Source: PHAA01 sp963665865
GTDB taxonomy: Bacteria > Bacillota > Syntrophomonadia > Syntrophomonadales > Syntrophomonadaceae
Direction of reading: 5' to 3'
Assembly (NCBI GenBank): GCA_963665865.2
Contig: CAXXWF010000001.1
Coordinates: forward strand, 2,542,001-2,606,000
DNA: 64,000 bases
The position numbers and the translations under genes are program-made. Of the stretch, positions 34,876 to 43,335 are shown piece after piece. The notes beneath the pieces are model-generated. The model worked only from the letters and a program-made list of their open reading frames with translations. It made no database searches and was not told the origin of the DNA. The number at the start of each line of letters is the position of its first letter. Positions within the stretch are counted from its first letter, which is position 1.

Positions 34876-36096
34876 TTAGACCCCAACTAAATTGATCATG
34901 TCAAACATTGGATAGAGAATCGCGATTACTACCCCACCTACCACAATCGCTACCAGAAATATTAACAGGGGCTCAATAACCGCAATTAAGGTATCCAGCG
35001 TATGAATTAGCTCACCTTCGTAATAATCGGACAGATGAATCAGCATTTCATCCAACCTGCCAGTTTCCTCCCCAATCGCGATCATATGGGTTACTAGTGG
35101 TTCGAATAGTCCGCTGTTTTGGAGGGGGCTGGTAATGCTATCACCTTCCTTAATGCTGCGACATGCTCCAGCTATAACCTTGCTGATCGCTGCATTCCCG
35201 GCTATATTCTCAACTACTTCCAGGGCTTGCAGTGCATTAATTCCTGATTTAATCAGAATTCCTAAAGTACGAGCAAAACGCGCTATGGCAATCCGGTTTA
35301 TAGTCCTCCCCAATATTGGAAGATGCAGAAGGATGCTGTCATAGATTAATCTCCCCTGGGTAGTCCCCTTGATGTGCTTTATTAGATAAATCAAACTAAT
35401 TACCCCAATAAAGATAAATAGTCCCCCTGTTTTCAGAAATGCGCTTAATCCCATTAGCAGACGAGTCGGCAATGGCAGTTGAACTCCTGAACTTGCAAAT
35501 ATGCTCGCAAACCTGGGCATTATAAGGGTAATTATCAGAAGTACAACTAATACAGCCATGATGCTAATAAACAAAGGATAGATAGATGCCGACTTAAGTT
35601 TGGAATTGAATTCCTGCTCCCTTTCCAGATGATAACTGAGCTTGTCCAGGACAGCATCCAATATGCCCCCTGTTTCTCCGGCTTTTAGCATACTGATGTA
35701 TACCTGAGAAAATATTTGGGAGTGTCGGCCGAATGCCTCCCATAACGGCAAACCCGTTTCAATATCTTCCTGAATTCTTAGGGCAACATCCTTCAAGCAA
35801 TTGTTAGAAGCTTGTTCAGCCAGGATTTTTAAGCAACGCAGAATAGGCAGCCCCGCAGCCAACATAACCGACAACTGCCGGGTAAAAATGACCAAGTCTT
35901 GTCCGTTCACCTTCTTAAGACTGCTAAGGTGAAATTCAACCTGAACAGCTGGTTGTCCAGACTGAAGTTCTTTTAAGGAAACAATATAATAGTTCTGATT
36001 CAAGAGACCTGCAACCACCGTATTTTTATGATCTGCCTCCCAAGTACCTGACTTCAATCGGCCTTGTTCATCTCTTACGCGATACCCAAATCTCAA
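34876..36096 (-). CDS. pilC: Type IV pilus inner-membrane platform protein PilC
   Basis: A 406-residue GspF-family protein with two cytoplasmic T2SSF domains (about 70-190 and 270-395) and three membrane segments. Motifs: FTRQLSVMLAAGLPILRCL and the repeat FARTLGILIKSGINALQAL; GEETGRLDEML near residue 340. Confidence 0.95.
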   Translation of the reverse strand: MRFGYRVRDEQGRLKSGTWEADHKNTVVAGLLNQNYYIVSLKELQSGQPAVQVEFHLSSLKKVNGQDLVIFTRQLSVMLAAGLPILRCLKILAEQASNNCLKDVALRIQEDIETGLPLWEAFGRHSQIFSQVYISMLKAGETGGILDAVLDKLSYHLEREQEFNSKLKSASIYPLFISIMAVLVVLLIITLIMPRFASIFASSGVQLPLPTRLLMGLSAFLKTGGLFIFIGVISLIYLIKHIKGTTQGRLIYDSILLHLPILGRTINRIAIARFARTLGILIKSGINALQALEVVENIAGNAAISKVIAGACRSIKEGDSITSPLQNSGLFEPLVTHMIAIGEETGRLDEMLIHLSDYYEGELIHTLDTLIAVIEPLLIFLVAIVVGGVVIAILYPMFDMINLVGV

Positions 36097-36117
36097 GCAA
36101 ACAGCCTCCCTTTGGCA

Positions 36118-37164
36118 TCAAAGCCTATCCACACCGTATTTATTGAAATTCTCACAAGATATTCTATTCTGCTGATAAAGTATTTTGACTGCCTTATTCA
36201 TGCTTATCATCCCTAGAGCGCTTCCGGTCTGAATGGCTGAGTATATCTGATGTATTTTGTTTTCACGGATCAGGTTTCTAATGGCTGAATTTATGATCAA
36301 TACCTCCGCAGCCGGCACTCGGCTGTTGCCATCTGTGGCGGGAATGAGCTGCTGACAGATGATTCCCAGCAGGGAGGTCGCCAATTGCAGCCTGACCTGG
36401 AACTGTTGATGAGGAGGGAACACGTTAATAACTCTTTCCAGGGTCTGAACGCCGTTGCCAGAATGCAGTGAAGCCATAACCAGATGACCAGTTTCAGCAG
36501 CAGTGATGGCAATCGAGATGGTCTCCAGATCACGCATTTCCCCGACCATGATAATGTCGGGATCCTGTCTTAACGACGCCCGCAGACCCAATGTAAAACT
36601 TGCCGTATCGCTCCCCACTTCACGTTGATTAACTATACATGTTCCAGGCGGGTGAAGAAATTCTATAGGATCTTCCAGGGTTATGATATTTTTACTCCGG
36701 GAATGGTTAATATAATCGATCATACCCGCCAGGGTTGTCGATTTGCCGCTTCCGGTAGCTCCAGTTACCAGAATTAGGCCGTGCTCCTTCGTAGCCAGCT
36801 CGGCAACGATAGGTGGCAAACCTAAAGTATTCAATGCAGGAACTTCCAGCGGGATTATTCGCACCGCCGCCGCCCATGAACCACCTTGAATATATAGGTT
36901 TATTCTCACCCTGCCCAAGCCTGGGAAGGAGTGGGCAAAATCTGCCTGTCCATAGTCTTCTATATTTTGCTTGATATTGGAATTGGGGATCATTTCCTCT
37001 CCAAAATTCCAAGTATCCTGCTGACTAAGCACTTCAGCAGCGGGTAGAGTAATAAGCGTGCCATTAACACGGTAAATAGGGGGGTGAGATGCTACAATGT
37101 GAACATCAGAGGCCCCCATCTCAATAGCCTTACTAATTATTTCTATGGCAGTTTTACCCTGCAC
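36118..37164 (-). CDS. pilT: Pilus retraction ATPase PilT
   Basis: A 348-residue hexameric ATPase. Walker A VTGATGSGKSTTLA, Asp box, Walker B DPDIIMVGEMRDLET, and the His box SLHSGNGVQTLERVI. Retraction implies twitching motility or DNA uptake. Only 3 nt separate it from pilB. Confidence 0.92.
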   Translation of the reverse strand: MQGKTAIEIISKAIEMGASDVHIVASHPPIYRVNGTLITLPAAEVLSQQDTWNFGEEMIPNSNIKQNIEDYGQADFAHSFPGLGRVRINLYIQGGSWAAAVRIIPLEVPALNTLGLPPIVAELATKEHGLILVTGATGSGKSTTLAGMIDYINHSRSKNIITLEDPIEFLHPPGTCIVNQREVGSDTASFTLGLRASLRQDPDIIMVGEMRDLETISIAITAAETGHLVMASLHSGNGVQTLERVINVFPPHQQFQVRLQLATSLLGIICQQLIPATDGNSRVPAAEVLIINSAIRNLIRENKIHQIYSAIQTGSALGMISMNKAVKILYQQNRISCENFNKYGVDRL

Positions 37165-37167
37165 AAC

Positions 37168-38676
37168 TCATTCCTCCAGGCATACTACCCTCATTACCTC
37201 CTCCAGGGAGGTGAGCCCCTTCCGGGCTTTGCTGATGCCGTCCGCTCTAATCGCAATCATTCCTTCTGCCAGTGCCGCGGTTTGAATATCATCCGACTTG
37301 GCACCTTGATTTATAGCTGAACGTACTCTAGGTCCGATCAACATTATTTCTTGTAGGGCTACCCTGCCCTCGTAACCAAGTTGTCGGCACATGTTGCAAC
37401 CCACTGGCTGATAAAACTCCTCTCCCGTTTCCTCCGCCAAACCCATTCCGGCGGCAGTTACTTGGTCGAGTATGTATTTGCGGCAGCAATGTTTACAGAG
37501 CTGTCGCACCAAACATTGCGAAATAACCCCCACTAACGAAGCGGCGAGCAGGAAGTCCTCTATACCCATTTCAGCTAACCGGGCAACTGTACCCGCCGCA
37601 CTATTAGTATGGAGCGTAGATAACACCAAATGTCCGGTTAGTGCCGCTTGTACGGCTAATTGAGCGGTCGCATGATCACGTATCTCCCCCACCATGATGA
37701 TATCCGGATCCTGACGCAAAATTGACCCCAAACCACCGAGAAAGGTAATCCCAGCTTTATTATTAACCTGAACCTGATTGACCCCTGCCAATGAGTATTC
37801 AATGGGATCCTCCAGGGTAATAATGTTTTTAGCCACAGCATCGATATTATTAAGCATGGCATATAGGGTTGTGGTCTTGCCTGAACCGGTTGAACCCGTA
37901 ACTAGAATCATGCCATGCGGCCGGTACGATAGAGCGATTAGTCGCTCCTGATTGCGACTGCTCAATCCCAAATGATCAATTCCCGTCAAAGCCTGGGACT
38001 GATCCAGTACCCGCATGACTACCTTTTCCCCATTAGATGTAGGTAAAGTGGAAATCCTGAAGTCAATATCACGCCCTTCTATCATCATCTGAAAGCGTCC
38101 GTCCTGAGGCACCCTTTTTTCCGAGATATCCATCCCACCTATAATTTTAATGCGTGAAACTATAGCCGGGAGCGACATCTTGGGCATAGTAAACACTTCA
38201 TATAGTTCTCCGTCAACCCGAAACCTTACTCTTAAATCCGTTTGCTGAGGTTCAACGTGTATATCGCTACAGCGCACCTGCACCGCTTGCACAAGCAGAT
38301 AATTAACTATGCGAATGATAGGGGCATCCTCAACATTTATGGACTGAATCTCTGCATCTCCGTTTGTCGACTTTTTCACTCGGTGCTTAAGGTCGCTTAA
38401 TATTTTCTCCATATCTGGATCTAAACGAAAAGCCAGGAATTGACGTATAGCCATATCAATTTCGTTCTCATCAGCCAAGACCGGTATCACTTCCAGACCA
38501 GTAACCATACGAACGTCATCAATTACCTGGTGATTCAAAGGGTGAGCAATTGCTAACGTAATGGAATGCTTATTATGTGAAATAGGTAATATGCGATTCA
38601 GGCGGATAATATTCGGCGAAACGAGTTTGACAGCTTCAGTATCAATGCTCATATTAATTAACCTGACTTTTTTCAT
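37168..38676 (-). CDS. pilB: Pilus extension ATPase PilB
   Basis: A 502-residue GspE-type ATPase: N-terminal MshEN-like part, Walker A VTGSTGSGKTTTLYAM, Walker B DPDIIMVGEIRDHAT, and a zinc-binding C-terminal module (CKHCC and CNMC). It starts with AGGAGG spaced 6 nt. A REP-like palindrome abuts the ribosome binding site upstream. First gene of the pilus operon. Confidence 0.95.
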   Translation of the reverse strand: MKKVRLINMSIDTEAVKLVSPNIIRLNRILPISHNKHSITLAIAHPLNHQVIDDVRMVTGLEVIPVLADENEIDMAIRQFLAFRLDPDMEKILSDLKHRVKKSTNGDAEIQSINVEDAPIIRIVNYLLVQAVQVRCSDIHVEPQQTDLRVRFRVDGELYEVFTMPKMSLPAIVSRIKIIGGMDISEKRVPQDGRFQMMIEGRDIDFRISTLPTSNGEKVVMRVLDQSQALTGIDHLGLSSRNQERLIALSYRPHGMILVTGSTGSGKTTTLYAMLNNIDAVAKNIITLEDPIEYSLAGVNQVQVNNKAGITFLGGLGSILRQDPDIIMVGEIRDHATAQLAVQAALTGHLVLSTLHTNSAAGTVARLAEMGIEDFLLAASLVGVISQCLVRQLCKHCCRKYILDQVTAAGMGLAEETGEEFYQPVGCNMCRQLGYEGRVALQEIMLIGPRVRSAINQGAKSDDIQTAALAEGMIAIRADGISKARKGLTSLEEVMRVVCLEE

Positions 38677-38688
38677 GTCTGCCTCCTA

Positions 38689-38713
38689 GGCCAAGGGGAC
38701 AAGTCCCTTGGCC
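38689..38713. repeat. REP-like palindrome upstream of pilB
   Basis: GGCCAAGGGGACAAGTCCCT continuing to TTGGCC, a near-perfect palindrome. It is followed by a 3' tail copy of the RAYT gene (38712-38743), which encodes VIDRA-stop on the minus strand, like the intact gene's LIDRA-stop. Confidence 0.75.
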
Positions 38714-38765
38714 CCATTAATTCATGCTCTATCTATAACGCTTTCACCGGGACGAGGGGGGACGC

Positions 38766-38792
38766 GGGACAAGGGGACGGGTCCCTTGTCCC
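38766..38792. repeat. REP-like palindrome at the 3' end of the RAYT gene
   Basis: GGGACAAGGGGACGGGTCCC plus TTGTCCC: arms GGGACAAGGG/CCCTTGTCCC. It lies within 7 nt of the RAYT stop. The sequence after it (38790-38820) repeats 38712-38743 in direct orientation. Confidence 0.8.
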
Positions 38793-38798
38793 ATTAAT

Positions 38799-39560
38799 TC
38801 AGGCTCTATCAATAAGACTTTTTGATAGGCCGGTTATTCTTGATATTTGCCTAATGGATACACCATCCATTAGCTTTATCACTCTGATAATTTCATTTCT
38901 TTGACTCTTTGCCATTTGCGGCAGTTCACTAATATTGGTGATGCCCTTTCTTAAAAGGTGTTTTTTTACTTCGCTGTCTGACAATCGAGTCTTTTCCTCA
39001 TAGCCAAGATATTTATTGTCGTTTGGCTCGCTCATAAATTCCTTGAATTGCTCCATAGCATTGCTTCTATTATCAGACAACATCTCCAAGGCAAAATCCG
39101 TATCAGTTAATATATGGCGTCCTCCGACGTACTCAAGATAACTATTCCACTGATACTCTCCTATTTGTTTTGCTAATCCTGCACTTGTCGGATTCTGATG
39201 AATATATCTAAGTACGCTTAGAAAATATTTGTCATCCTCTACTATCTCACTCTTGAATCTTCCCTGAAATAAATATCCAATTCGCTTATACTTCCCATTA
39301 AACCAATACACATAACTATCATTGATTCTCCTGATTGAGCTTCCAATCGGTTCTTCATTTTCCTTCATTAATAAATGAACATGATTATCCATCAGGCAAT
39401 ACGCAAATATTTGGTATTTGCTCACCTTCTTATAAATTTTTAACGTTTCAAGTAATTTGACTCTATCCTCATCATCGCGAAAAATTGCTTGTCTGTTTAT
39501 TCCTCGCAACATTATGTGATATATTCCGCTTTGGCTCCGCTTCCGTGCAGTTCGCGACAT
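38799..39560 (-). CDS. REP-associated tyrosine transposase (RAYT), intact
   Basis: A 253-residue Y1 transposase-like protein of the IS200/IS605-related TnpA-REP group. Evidence: GIYHIMLRGINRQAIF, the HUH motif in YCLMDNHVHLLMK, the tyrosine-containing INDSYVYWFN, and FQGRFKSE, RYIHQNPTSAG, YQWNSYLEYVG, then a helix-turn-helix tail (SIRQISRITGLSKSLIDRA). RAYTs are single-copy domesticated transposases tied to REP palindromes. Here REP-like palindromes flank both ends in opposite orientations. Confidence 0.92.
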   Translation of the reverse strand: MSRTARKRSQSGIYHIMLRGINRQAIFRDDEDRVKLLETLKIYKKVSKYQIFAYCLMDNHVHLLMKENEEPIGSSIRRINDSYVYWFNGKYKRIGYLFQGRFKSEIVEDDKYFLSVLRYIHQNPTSAGLAKQIGEYQWNSYLEYVGGRHILTDTDFALEMLSDNRSNAMEQFKEFMSEPNDNKYLGYEEKTRLSDSEVKKHLLRKGITNISELPQMAKSQRNEIIRVIKLMDGVSIRQISRITGLSKSLIDRA

Positions 39561-39602
39561 ACTTCTTCCCCTCAGACTATCAATTTTATGCTGTTTATTT
39601 CT

Positions 39603-39629
39603 GGGACAAGGGACCCGTCCCTGTGTCCC
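39603..39629. repeat. REP-like palindrome on the 5' side of the RAYT gene
   Basis: GGGACAAGGGACCCGTCCCT followed by GTGTCCC; it is nearly the reverse complement of 38766-38792, so the RAYT gene is bracketed by inverted copies. It lies 43 nt upstream of the RAYT start. Confidence 0.75.
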
Positions 39630-39733
39630 ATTTTTTATCCATCTTTGTATATATTTTTATCTATATCCTTATTTTTCCTTATTATATTTATTTATTTTCA
39701 ATTAGTAAACCTTTTTCATTTATTTTTTCACAG

Positions 39734-39775
39734 AAAACAGACCTCATCTGCTGATTCGCAGCTGAGGTCTGTTTT
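39734..39775 (-). terminator. Terminator-like hairpin after the intron maturase remnant
   Basis: Perfect 13-bp arms AAAACAGACCTCA / TGAGGTCTGTTTT (39734-39746 with 39763-39775), inner CTGC/GCAG. A diverged sister is at 41032-41069 on the other side of the hydrolase gene. Confidence 0.6.
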
Positions 39776-39781
39776 CATACC

Positions 39782-39912
39782 ATTTATTTTAGGACATCTG
39801 TCCTCCATGCTGATTTCCCAACTTCTGCTAGTGATCTGCCGGACTTTATCCTTAAACCGCTTGGTGGTTTTGGTTAAGCTAACGTTTACTGCTACCTTCA
39901 CCGCTCGGGACC
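39782..39912 (-). pseudogene. Group II intron maturase (LtrA-type) fragment
   Basis: The minus frame reads VNVSLTKTTKRFKDKVRQIT and SRSWEISMEDRCPKIN, which matches the start of the maturase domain X of group II intron proteins (family pattern KRFKxKVRExTSRxxGISMExRIxxLN). Nothing upstream matches a reverse transcriptase in frame, and the rest of domain X is missing. A short decayed remnant. Confidence 0.65.
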
Positions 39913-39943
39913 TATAGTCAATGCTCATGCCGAACTCACAAAC

Positions 39944-39970
39944 AAAAAAGGGCCGCAACTGCGGTCCTTT
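39944..39970 (-). terminator. Terminator after the hydrolase gene
   Basis: On the minus strand AAAGGACCGC pairs with GCGGCCCTTT (one bulged/mismatched pair) around a 4-nt loop, followed by six T. It lies about 60 nt beyond the hydrolase stop. Confidence 0.7.
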
Positions 39971-40028
39971 AAAGCGATTAATCGAGTTATAAATGGTGGA
40001 AGCGGAGAAAGTCGCCCTCCGTCCAAAT

Positions 40029-40871
40029 CTACGTTTCACTAATAATATCCCTATTATTAGCAAACTCTTCTTTATCATGTGCACAAAGAATTATAACTTC
40101 GTCTCCATATTTTTGATGCAGCTGAGACAGCTGGGCTAGACTTTCCTTTCTCGATTTGCCATCACTCTCCATTATTGGTTGAAATAAGCCGGTATTCGCA
40201 GGACCGTAAGGTGCGGGTTCTAATTCCGAATGCATTATGTATGCATCACCAGCATGAAGTATCCAACCATCATTCGCACGAATCAATATTCCACCATGCC
40301 CTACACTATGTCCGGGAAGTGGGACAATCGCAAATTCATCTCCTAATCCTTTTACGGCACAAACATTTTTAAGCCCGTTCCAATTATCACCAACATTATT
40401 ATTATAGACTTCCCAGTTCTCATGCTGTTTTAGACGTTGACAATTGTAACGCAAACGATTTTGAAGAGATTTGCCAAACAGAGCTGATTTCATTTCCTCA
40501 TTGTATACGTGGGCGGTTGCCCATGGAAAGTCATATAGTCCATTGGCATGATCACAATCCAGATGTGTCAAGAGTATATGGCGTACGTCTTTTGGTGAAT
40601 ATCCTAGCATCTTGATATTTGTTAATGCTGTTTCTTCTATAGCCCATGGTGGCCTAAATGTGAATCGAAATATAGGTGACACTCGCCCTGGAGTAATCGC
40701 ATCTTGTATGCTGAAACCAGAATCGATAAGTACCAATCCGGCGTTTTGAGTTTCAATTAATAGGCAATGCGTAACACACGATAGACTCCCATCAAATATA
40801 CTCCGCTTTCCATCGAATGTTTTAGCAAATCTTAAGTTGAAGGTTGTACAGTTGAGATGATGAACTTTCAT
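40029..40871 (-). CDS. Metallo-beta-lactamase-fold hydrolase
   Basis: About 280 residues from the ATG at 40871 (AAAAGGA 8 nt before; the longer frame to 40973 has no good site). Zinc ligands: LLTHLDCDHANGL (HxxxDH-like), LPGHSVGHGG, and LHAGDAY, with a later HD pair in CAHDKEEF. The arrangement resembles the N-acyl homoserine lactonase/glyoxalase II-like group; the substrate is unknown. It lies in the mobile-DNA zone between the RAYT and nadE, flanked by related hairpins, so it may be acquired. Confidence 0.8.
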   Translation of the reverse strand: MKVHHLNCTTFNLRFAKTFDGKRSIFDGSLSCVTHCLLIETQNAGLVLIDSGFSIQDAITPGRVSPIFRFTFRPPWAIEETALTNIKMLGYSPKDVRHILLTHLDCDHANGLYDFPWATAHVYNEEMKSALFGKSLQNRLRYNCQRLKQHENWEVYNNNVGDNWNGLKNVCAVKGLGDEFAIVPLPGHSVGHGGILIRANDGWILHAGDAYIMHSELEPAPYGPANTGLFQPIMESDGKSRKESLAQLSQLHQKYGDEVIILCAHDKEEFANNRDIISET

Positions 40872-41031
40872 ATCAGTTTCCTTTTCTCTCATAGTGTTCA
40901 TAAAATCAAAGTGTTTTTTCAGTTTATCATTTATTAGATAACTATATTTAATACTTTTCAAGATACTTTTCAAGATGGTTGTTTACTAAGTCTATAATTT
41001 CAATAAATTCATTTATCCTTTCAACTAAAAT

Positions 41032-41069
41032 AACAGACCTCAGCTGCGGAGCTGCAACTGCGGTCTGTT
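41032..41069 (-). terminator. Terminator-like hairpin after nadE
   Basis: AACAGACC and GGTCTGTT pair (41032-41039 with 41062-41069), with inner CAGCTGCGGAGCTG pairs. It is related to the hairpin at 39734-39775. Confidence 0.65.
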
Positions 41070-41108
41070 TTCATCAGTTCCTATGTCTATCTAATTAGGA
41101 TAGGCTTT

Positions 41109-42758
41109 TTAGATCTCATAGCGGGCGGCAATAGGCATTCGCCGTCCTGCCCCAAAGGCCCTCGAACTTACTTTTAGCCCGGGTGCGGCCTGTTTGCGCT
41201 TGTATTCATTGCGGTTCACGGTCTGGAGCACCCAACGCACTGTCTCGGGTTCGTAACCCCGGTTAATAATGTCGGCGGCGGAAAGATTCTCTTCTATATA
41301 ATAATTAAGAATCGCATCTAAAACCGGATAGGGAGGCAGGGTATCTTGATCCACCTGATCCGGTTTTAGCTCGGCCGAAGGTGGTTTTTCGATGGTTTCC
41401 CAGGGTATTACTTCCTGTTCCCGATTTATGTATGCGGACAGTTCATAAACAACCGTTTTGGGTACATCCGCTAAAACACTAAGACTTCCGCACATATCCC
41501 CATACAGGGTGCAGTAACCGACTGCGACTTCACTCTTATTGCCGGTAGACAGCACCATCGATCCGAATTTGTTAGATAAGGCCATAAGGAGATTGCCGCG
41601 TATTCTAGCTTGAATATTTTCCTCGGCAATATCAGATTCCTTCCCGGCGAAATGTTGTTCCAGGGTGGTTAGGTAAACTTTGAAAATATCAGCAATAGGT
41701 ATTACTTTATATTCAATGTTTAGATTTTGGGCTAGTTCCCTGGCGTCATCCACACTGCCGGCGGATGAGTATACTGAAGGCATCGATACCCCCATGACAT
41801 TCTCTTGGCCAAGGGCAGCCACTGCCAAACAAGCGGTTAAGGCTGAATCAATACCTCCGGATAGTCCAATTAAGGCTCGGGAAAAGCCGCATTTACGAAA
41901 ATAGTCGTGAATTCCCAAGACCAGTGATTGGTATAGGTATGACATTTTATCGTGGGTTATACAAATAATACCTTCACCTTTTTGGGCAGTATCAATAATT
42001 TGTACATCTTCCGCAAAAGCCGGCAAAAATGTTACTATCTCACCGTATCGGTCCAAAAACATGCTCTGCCCATCAAAGATAAGCTCGTCATTGGCTCCCA
42101 CCTGATTAAGATATATAACCGGCACCTGGTGATTTCTGGCGTGCTTACTCAATAGCCGGCACCTTACATCCTCTTTGTTCAGAAAATACGGTGAGGCAGA
42201 AAGGTTGATCAGTAAATCAATCCCTTTTTGCGTAAGTTCAGCAATGGGATCAAAATCATAACTAACGGCGCCTTCCCATAAATCCGGTTCGTTCCAGGCA
42301 TCTTCACAGATGGTCACCCCCAGGCGCATTCCTTTGAAGGTAACAGTTTCAATTTGTTCCGCCGGGTCGAAATATCTGGCTTCATCAAACACATCATAGG
42401 TCGGCAGCAGAGATTTGTGTTGGGTAAGCATTATTTCTCCCTGATAAATTAAGAGGGCTGAGTTGTAAAGTCCATGGCCGTAAGTTTTGCCGGTACGCTG
42501 AGGAGTCCCGAAGAGGATGCCTGTCCGTTTGTACACCAAGGAAAGGGCCGCTATTTCTTCAATAGCCGCATTTACCCTATCCAGGAAAACGGGCCGCTCC
42601 AGCAAATCCCGCGGGGGATAACCAACCAGAAATAGCTCGGGTAAAAGTAATAAGTCGGTTCCCTGCTGGTCACAGGTGACCCAAAGGTCTTTAATTCTTT
42701 GCAAGTTGCCGCTAATGTCTCCTACCACTGGATTCATTTGCGCCATGGCAATTTTCAA
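41109..42758 (-). CDS. nadE: Glutamine-dependent NAD+ synthetase
   Basis: A 549-residue two-domain enzyme making NAD from deamido-NAD, ATP and glutamine. N-terminal nitrilase domain with catalytic Glu (LLLPELFLVGYPP), Lys (HKSLLPTYDVFDE) and Cys (GVTICEDAWN). The C-terminal synthetase has SGGIDSALTACLA and STGNKSEVAVGY. Length normal for the fused form. It follows aroK by 49 nt. Confidence 0.96.
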   Translation of the reverse strand: MKIAMAQMNPVVGDISGNLQRIKDLWVTCDQQGTDLLLLPELFLVGYPPRDLLERPVFLDRVNAAIEEIAALSLVYKRTGILFGTPQRTGKTYGHGLYNSALLIYQGEIMLTQHKSLLPTYDVFDEARYFDPAEQIETVTFKGMRLGVTICEDAWNEPDLWEGAVSYDFDPIAELTQKGIDLLINLSASPYFLNKEDVRCRLLSKHARNHQVPVIYLNQVGANDELIFDGQSMFLDRYGEIVTFLPAFAEDVQIIDTAQKGEGIICITHDKMSYLYQSLVLGIHDYFRKCGFSRALIGLSGGIDSALTACLAVAALGQENVMGVSMPSVYSSAGSVDDARELAQNLNIEYKVIPIADIFKVYLTTLEQHFAGKESDIAEENIQARIRGNLLMALSNKFGSMVLSTGNKSEVAVGYCTLYGDMCGSLSVLADVPKTVVYELSAYINREQEVIPWETIEKPPSAELKPDQVDQDTLPPYPVLDAILNYYIEENLSAADIINRGYEPETVRWVLQTVNRNEYKRKQAAPGLKVSSRAFGAGRRMPIAARYEI

Positions 42759-42807
42759 AATATTGCCCTCCTATCGTTGCTTATAATACAAATGCAGATT
42801 AAGAATT

Positions 42808-43335
42808 TTACATGATGTGCTTATCTTTTATAACTTGAAAGATTTCATTTATTATTGTGTCCAGATCCTTACCACTGGTATTTATCCGTATATCGGCACT
42901 CGCATAGAAAGGTTCTCTCTCCTGTAATAGTCTTTCAATATCTTGGATAGTTATATTTTTCTTCAAGAGCGGCCGGGTTCCCTTCTTGCGGTTCACTCGC
43001 GCATAAATATCGGCTGGATTGGCATCCAGACAAATTAATAAACCGTTCTCTCTCAGGGCGGTTATATTTTCGCTCAAAAGAACAGCGCCGCCGCCGGTGG
43101 CGATAACTAAATCCTGTTGTTTTCCCACCTTTATAGCCATTAAGCTCTCCTCCGAACGGAAGCGAACTTCTCCATAATGTTTAAATATATCGGTAATTGA
43201 CATGCCGCTGATTAACTCGATTTCGCGATCCATGTCCACAAAATCCCTTTTCATCTTTTGCGCTAATCTAATGCCGACCGAGCTTTTGCCCGTTCCCATA
43301 AACCCAATTAATACTAAATTTTTTCCCATCTCCAT
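42808..43335 (-). CDS. aroK: Shikimate kinase
   Basis: A 175-residue P-loop kinase: Walker A GFMGTGKSSVG, DMDREIE, RFRSEES (shikimate binding), VIATGGGAVL, and the lid KKGTRPLL. It overlaps aroC by 22 nt, typical of an aroC-aroK operon. Confidence 0.96.
   Translation of the reverse strand: MEMGKNLVLIGFMGTGKSSVGIRLAQKMKRDFVDMDREIELISGMSITDIFKHYGEVRFRSEESLMAIKVGKQQDLVIATGGGAVLLSENITALRENGLLICLDANPADIYARVNRKKGTRPLLKKNITIQDIERLLQEREPFYASADIRINTSGKDLDTIINEIFQVIKDKHIM

Noticed and set aside
39728..40084. A 118-residue minus-strand protein
   Set aside because: Only about 40 residues resemble a maturase; the rest overlaps the hydrolase end and two hairpins.
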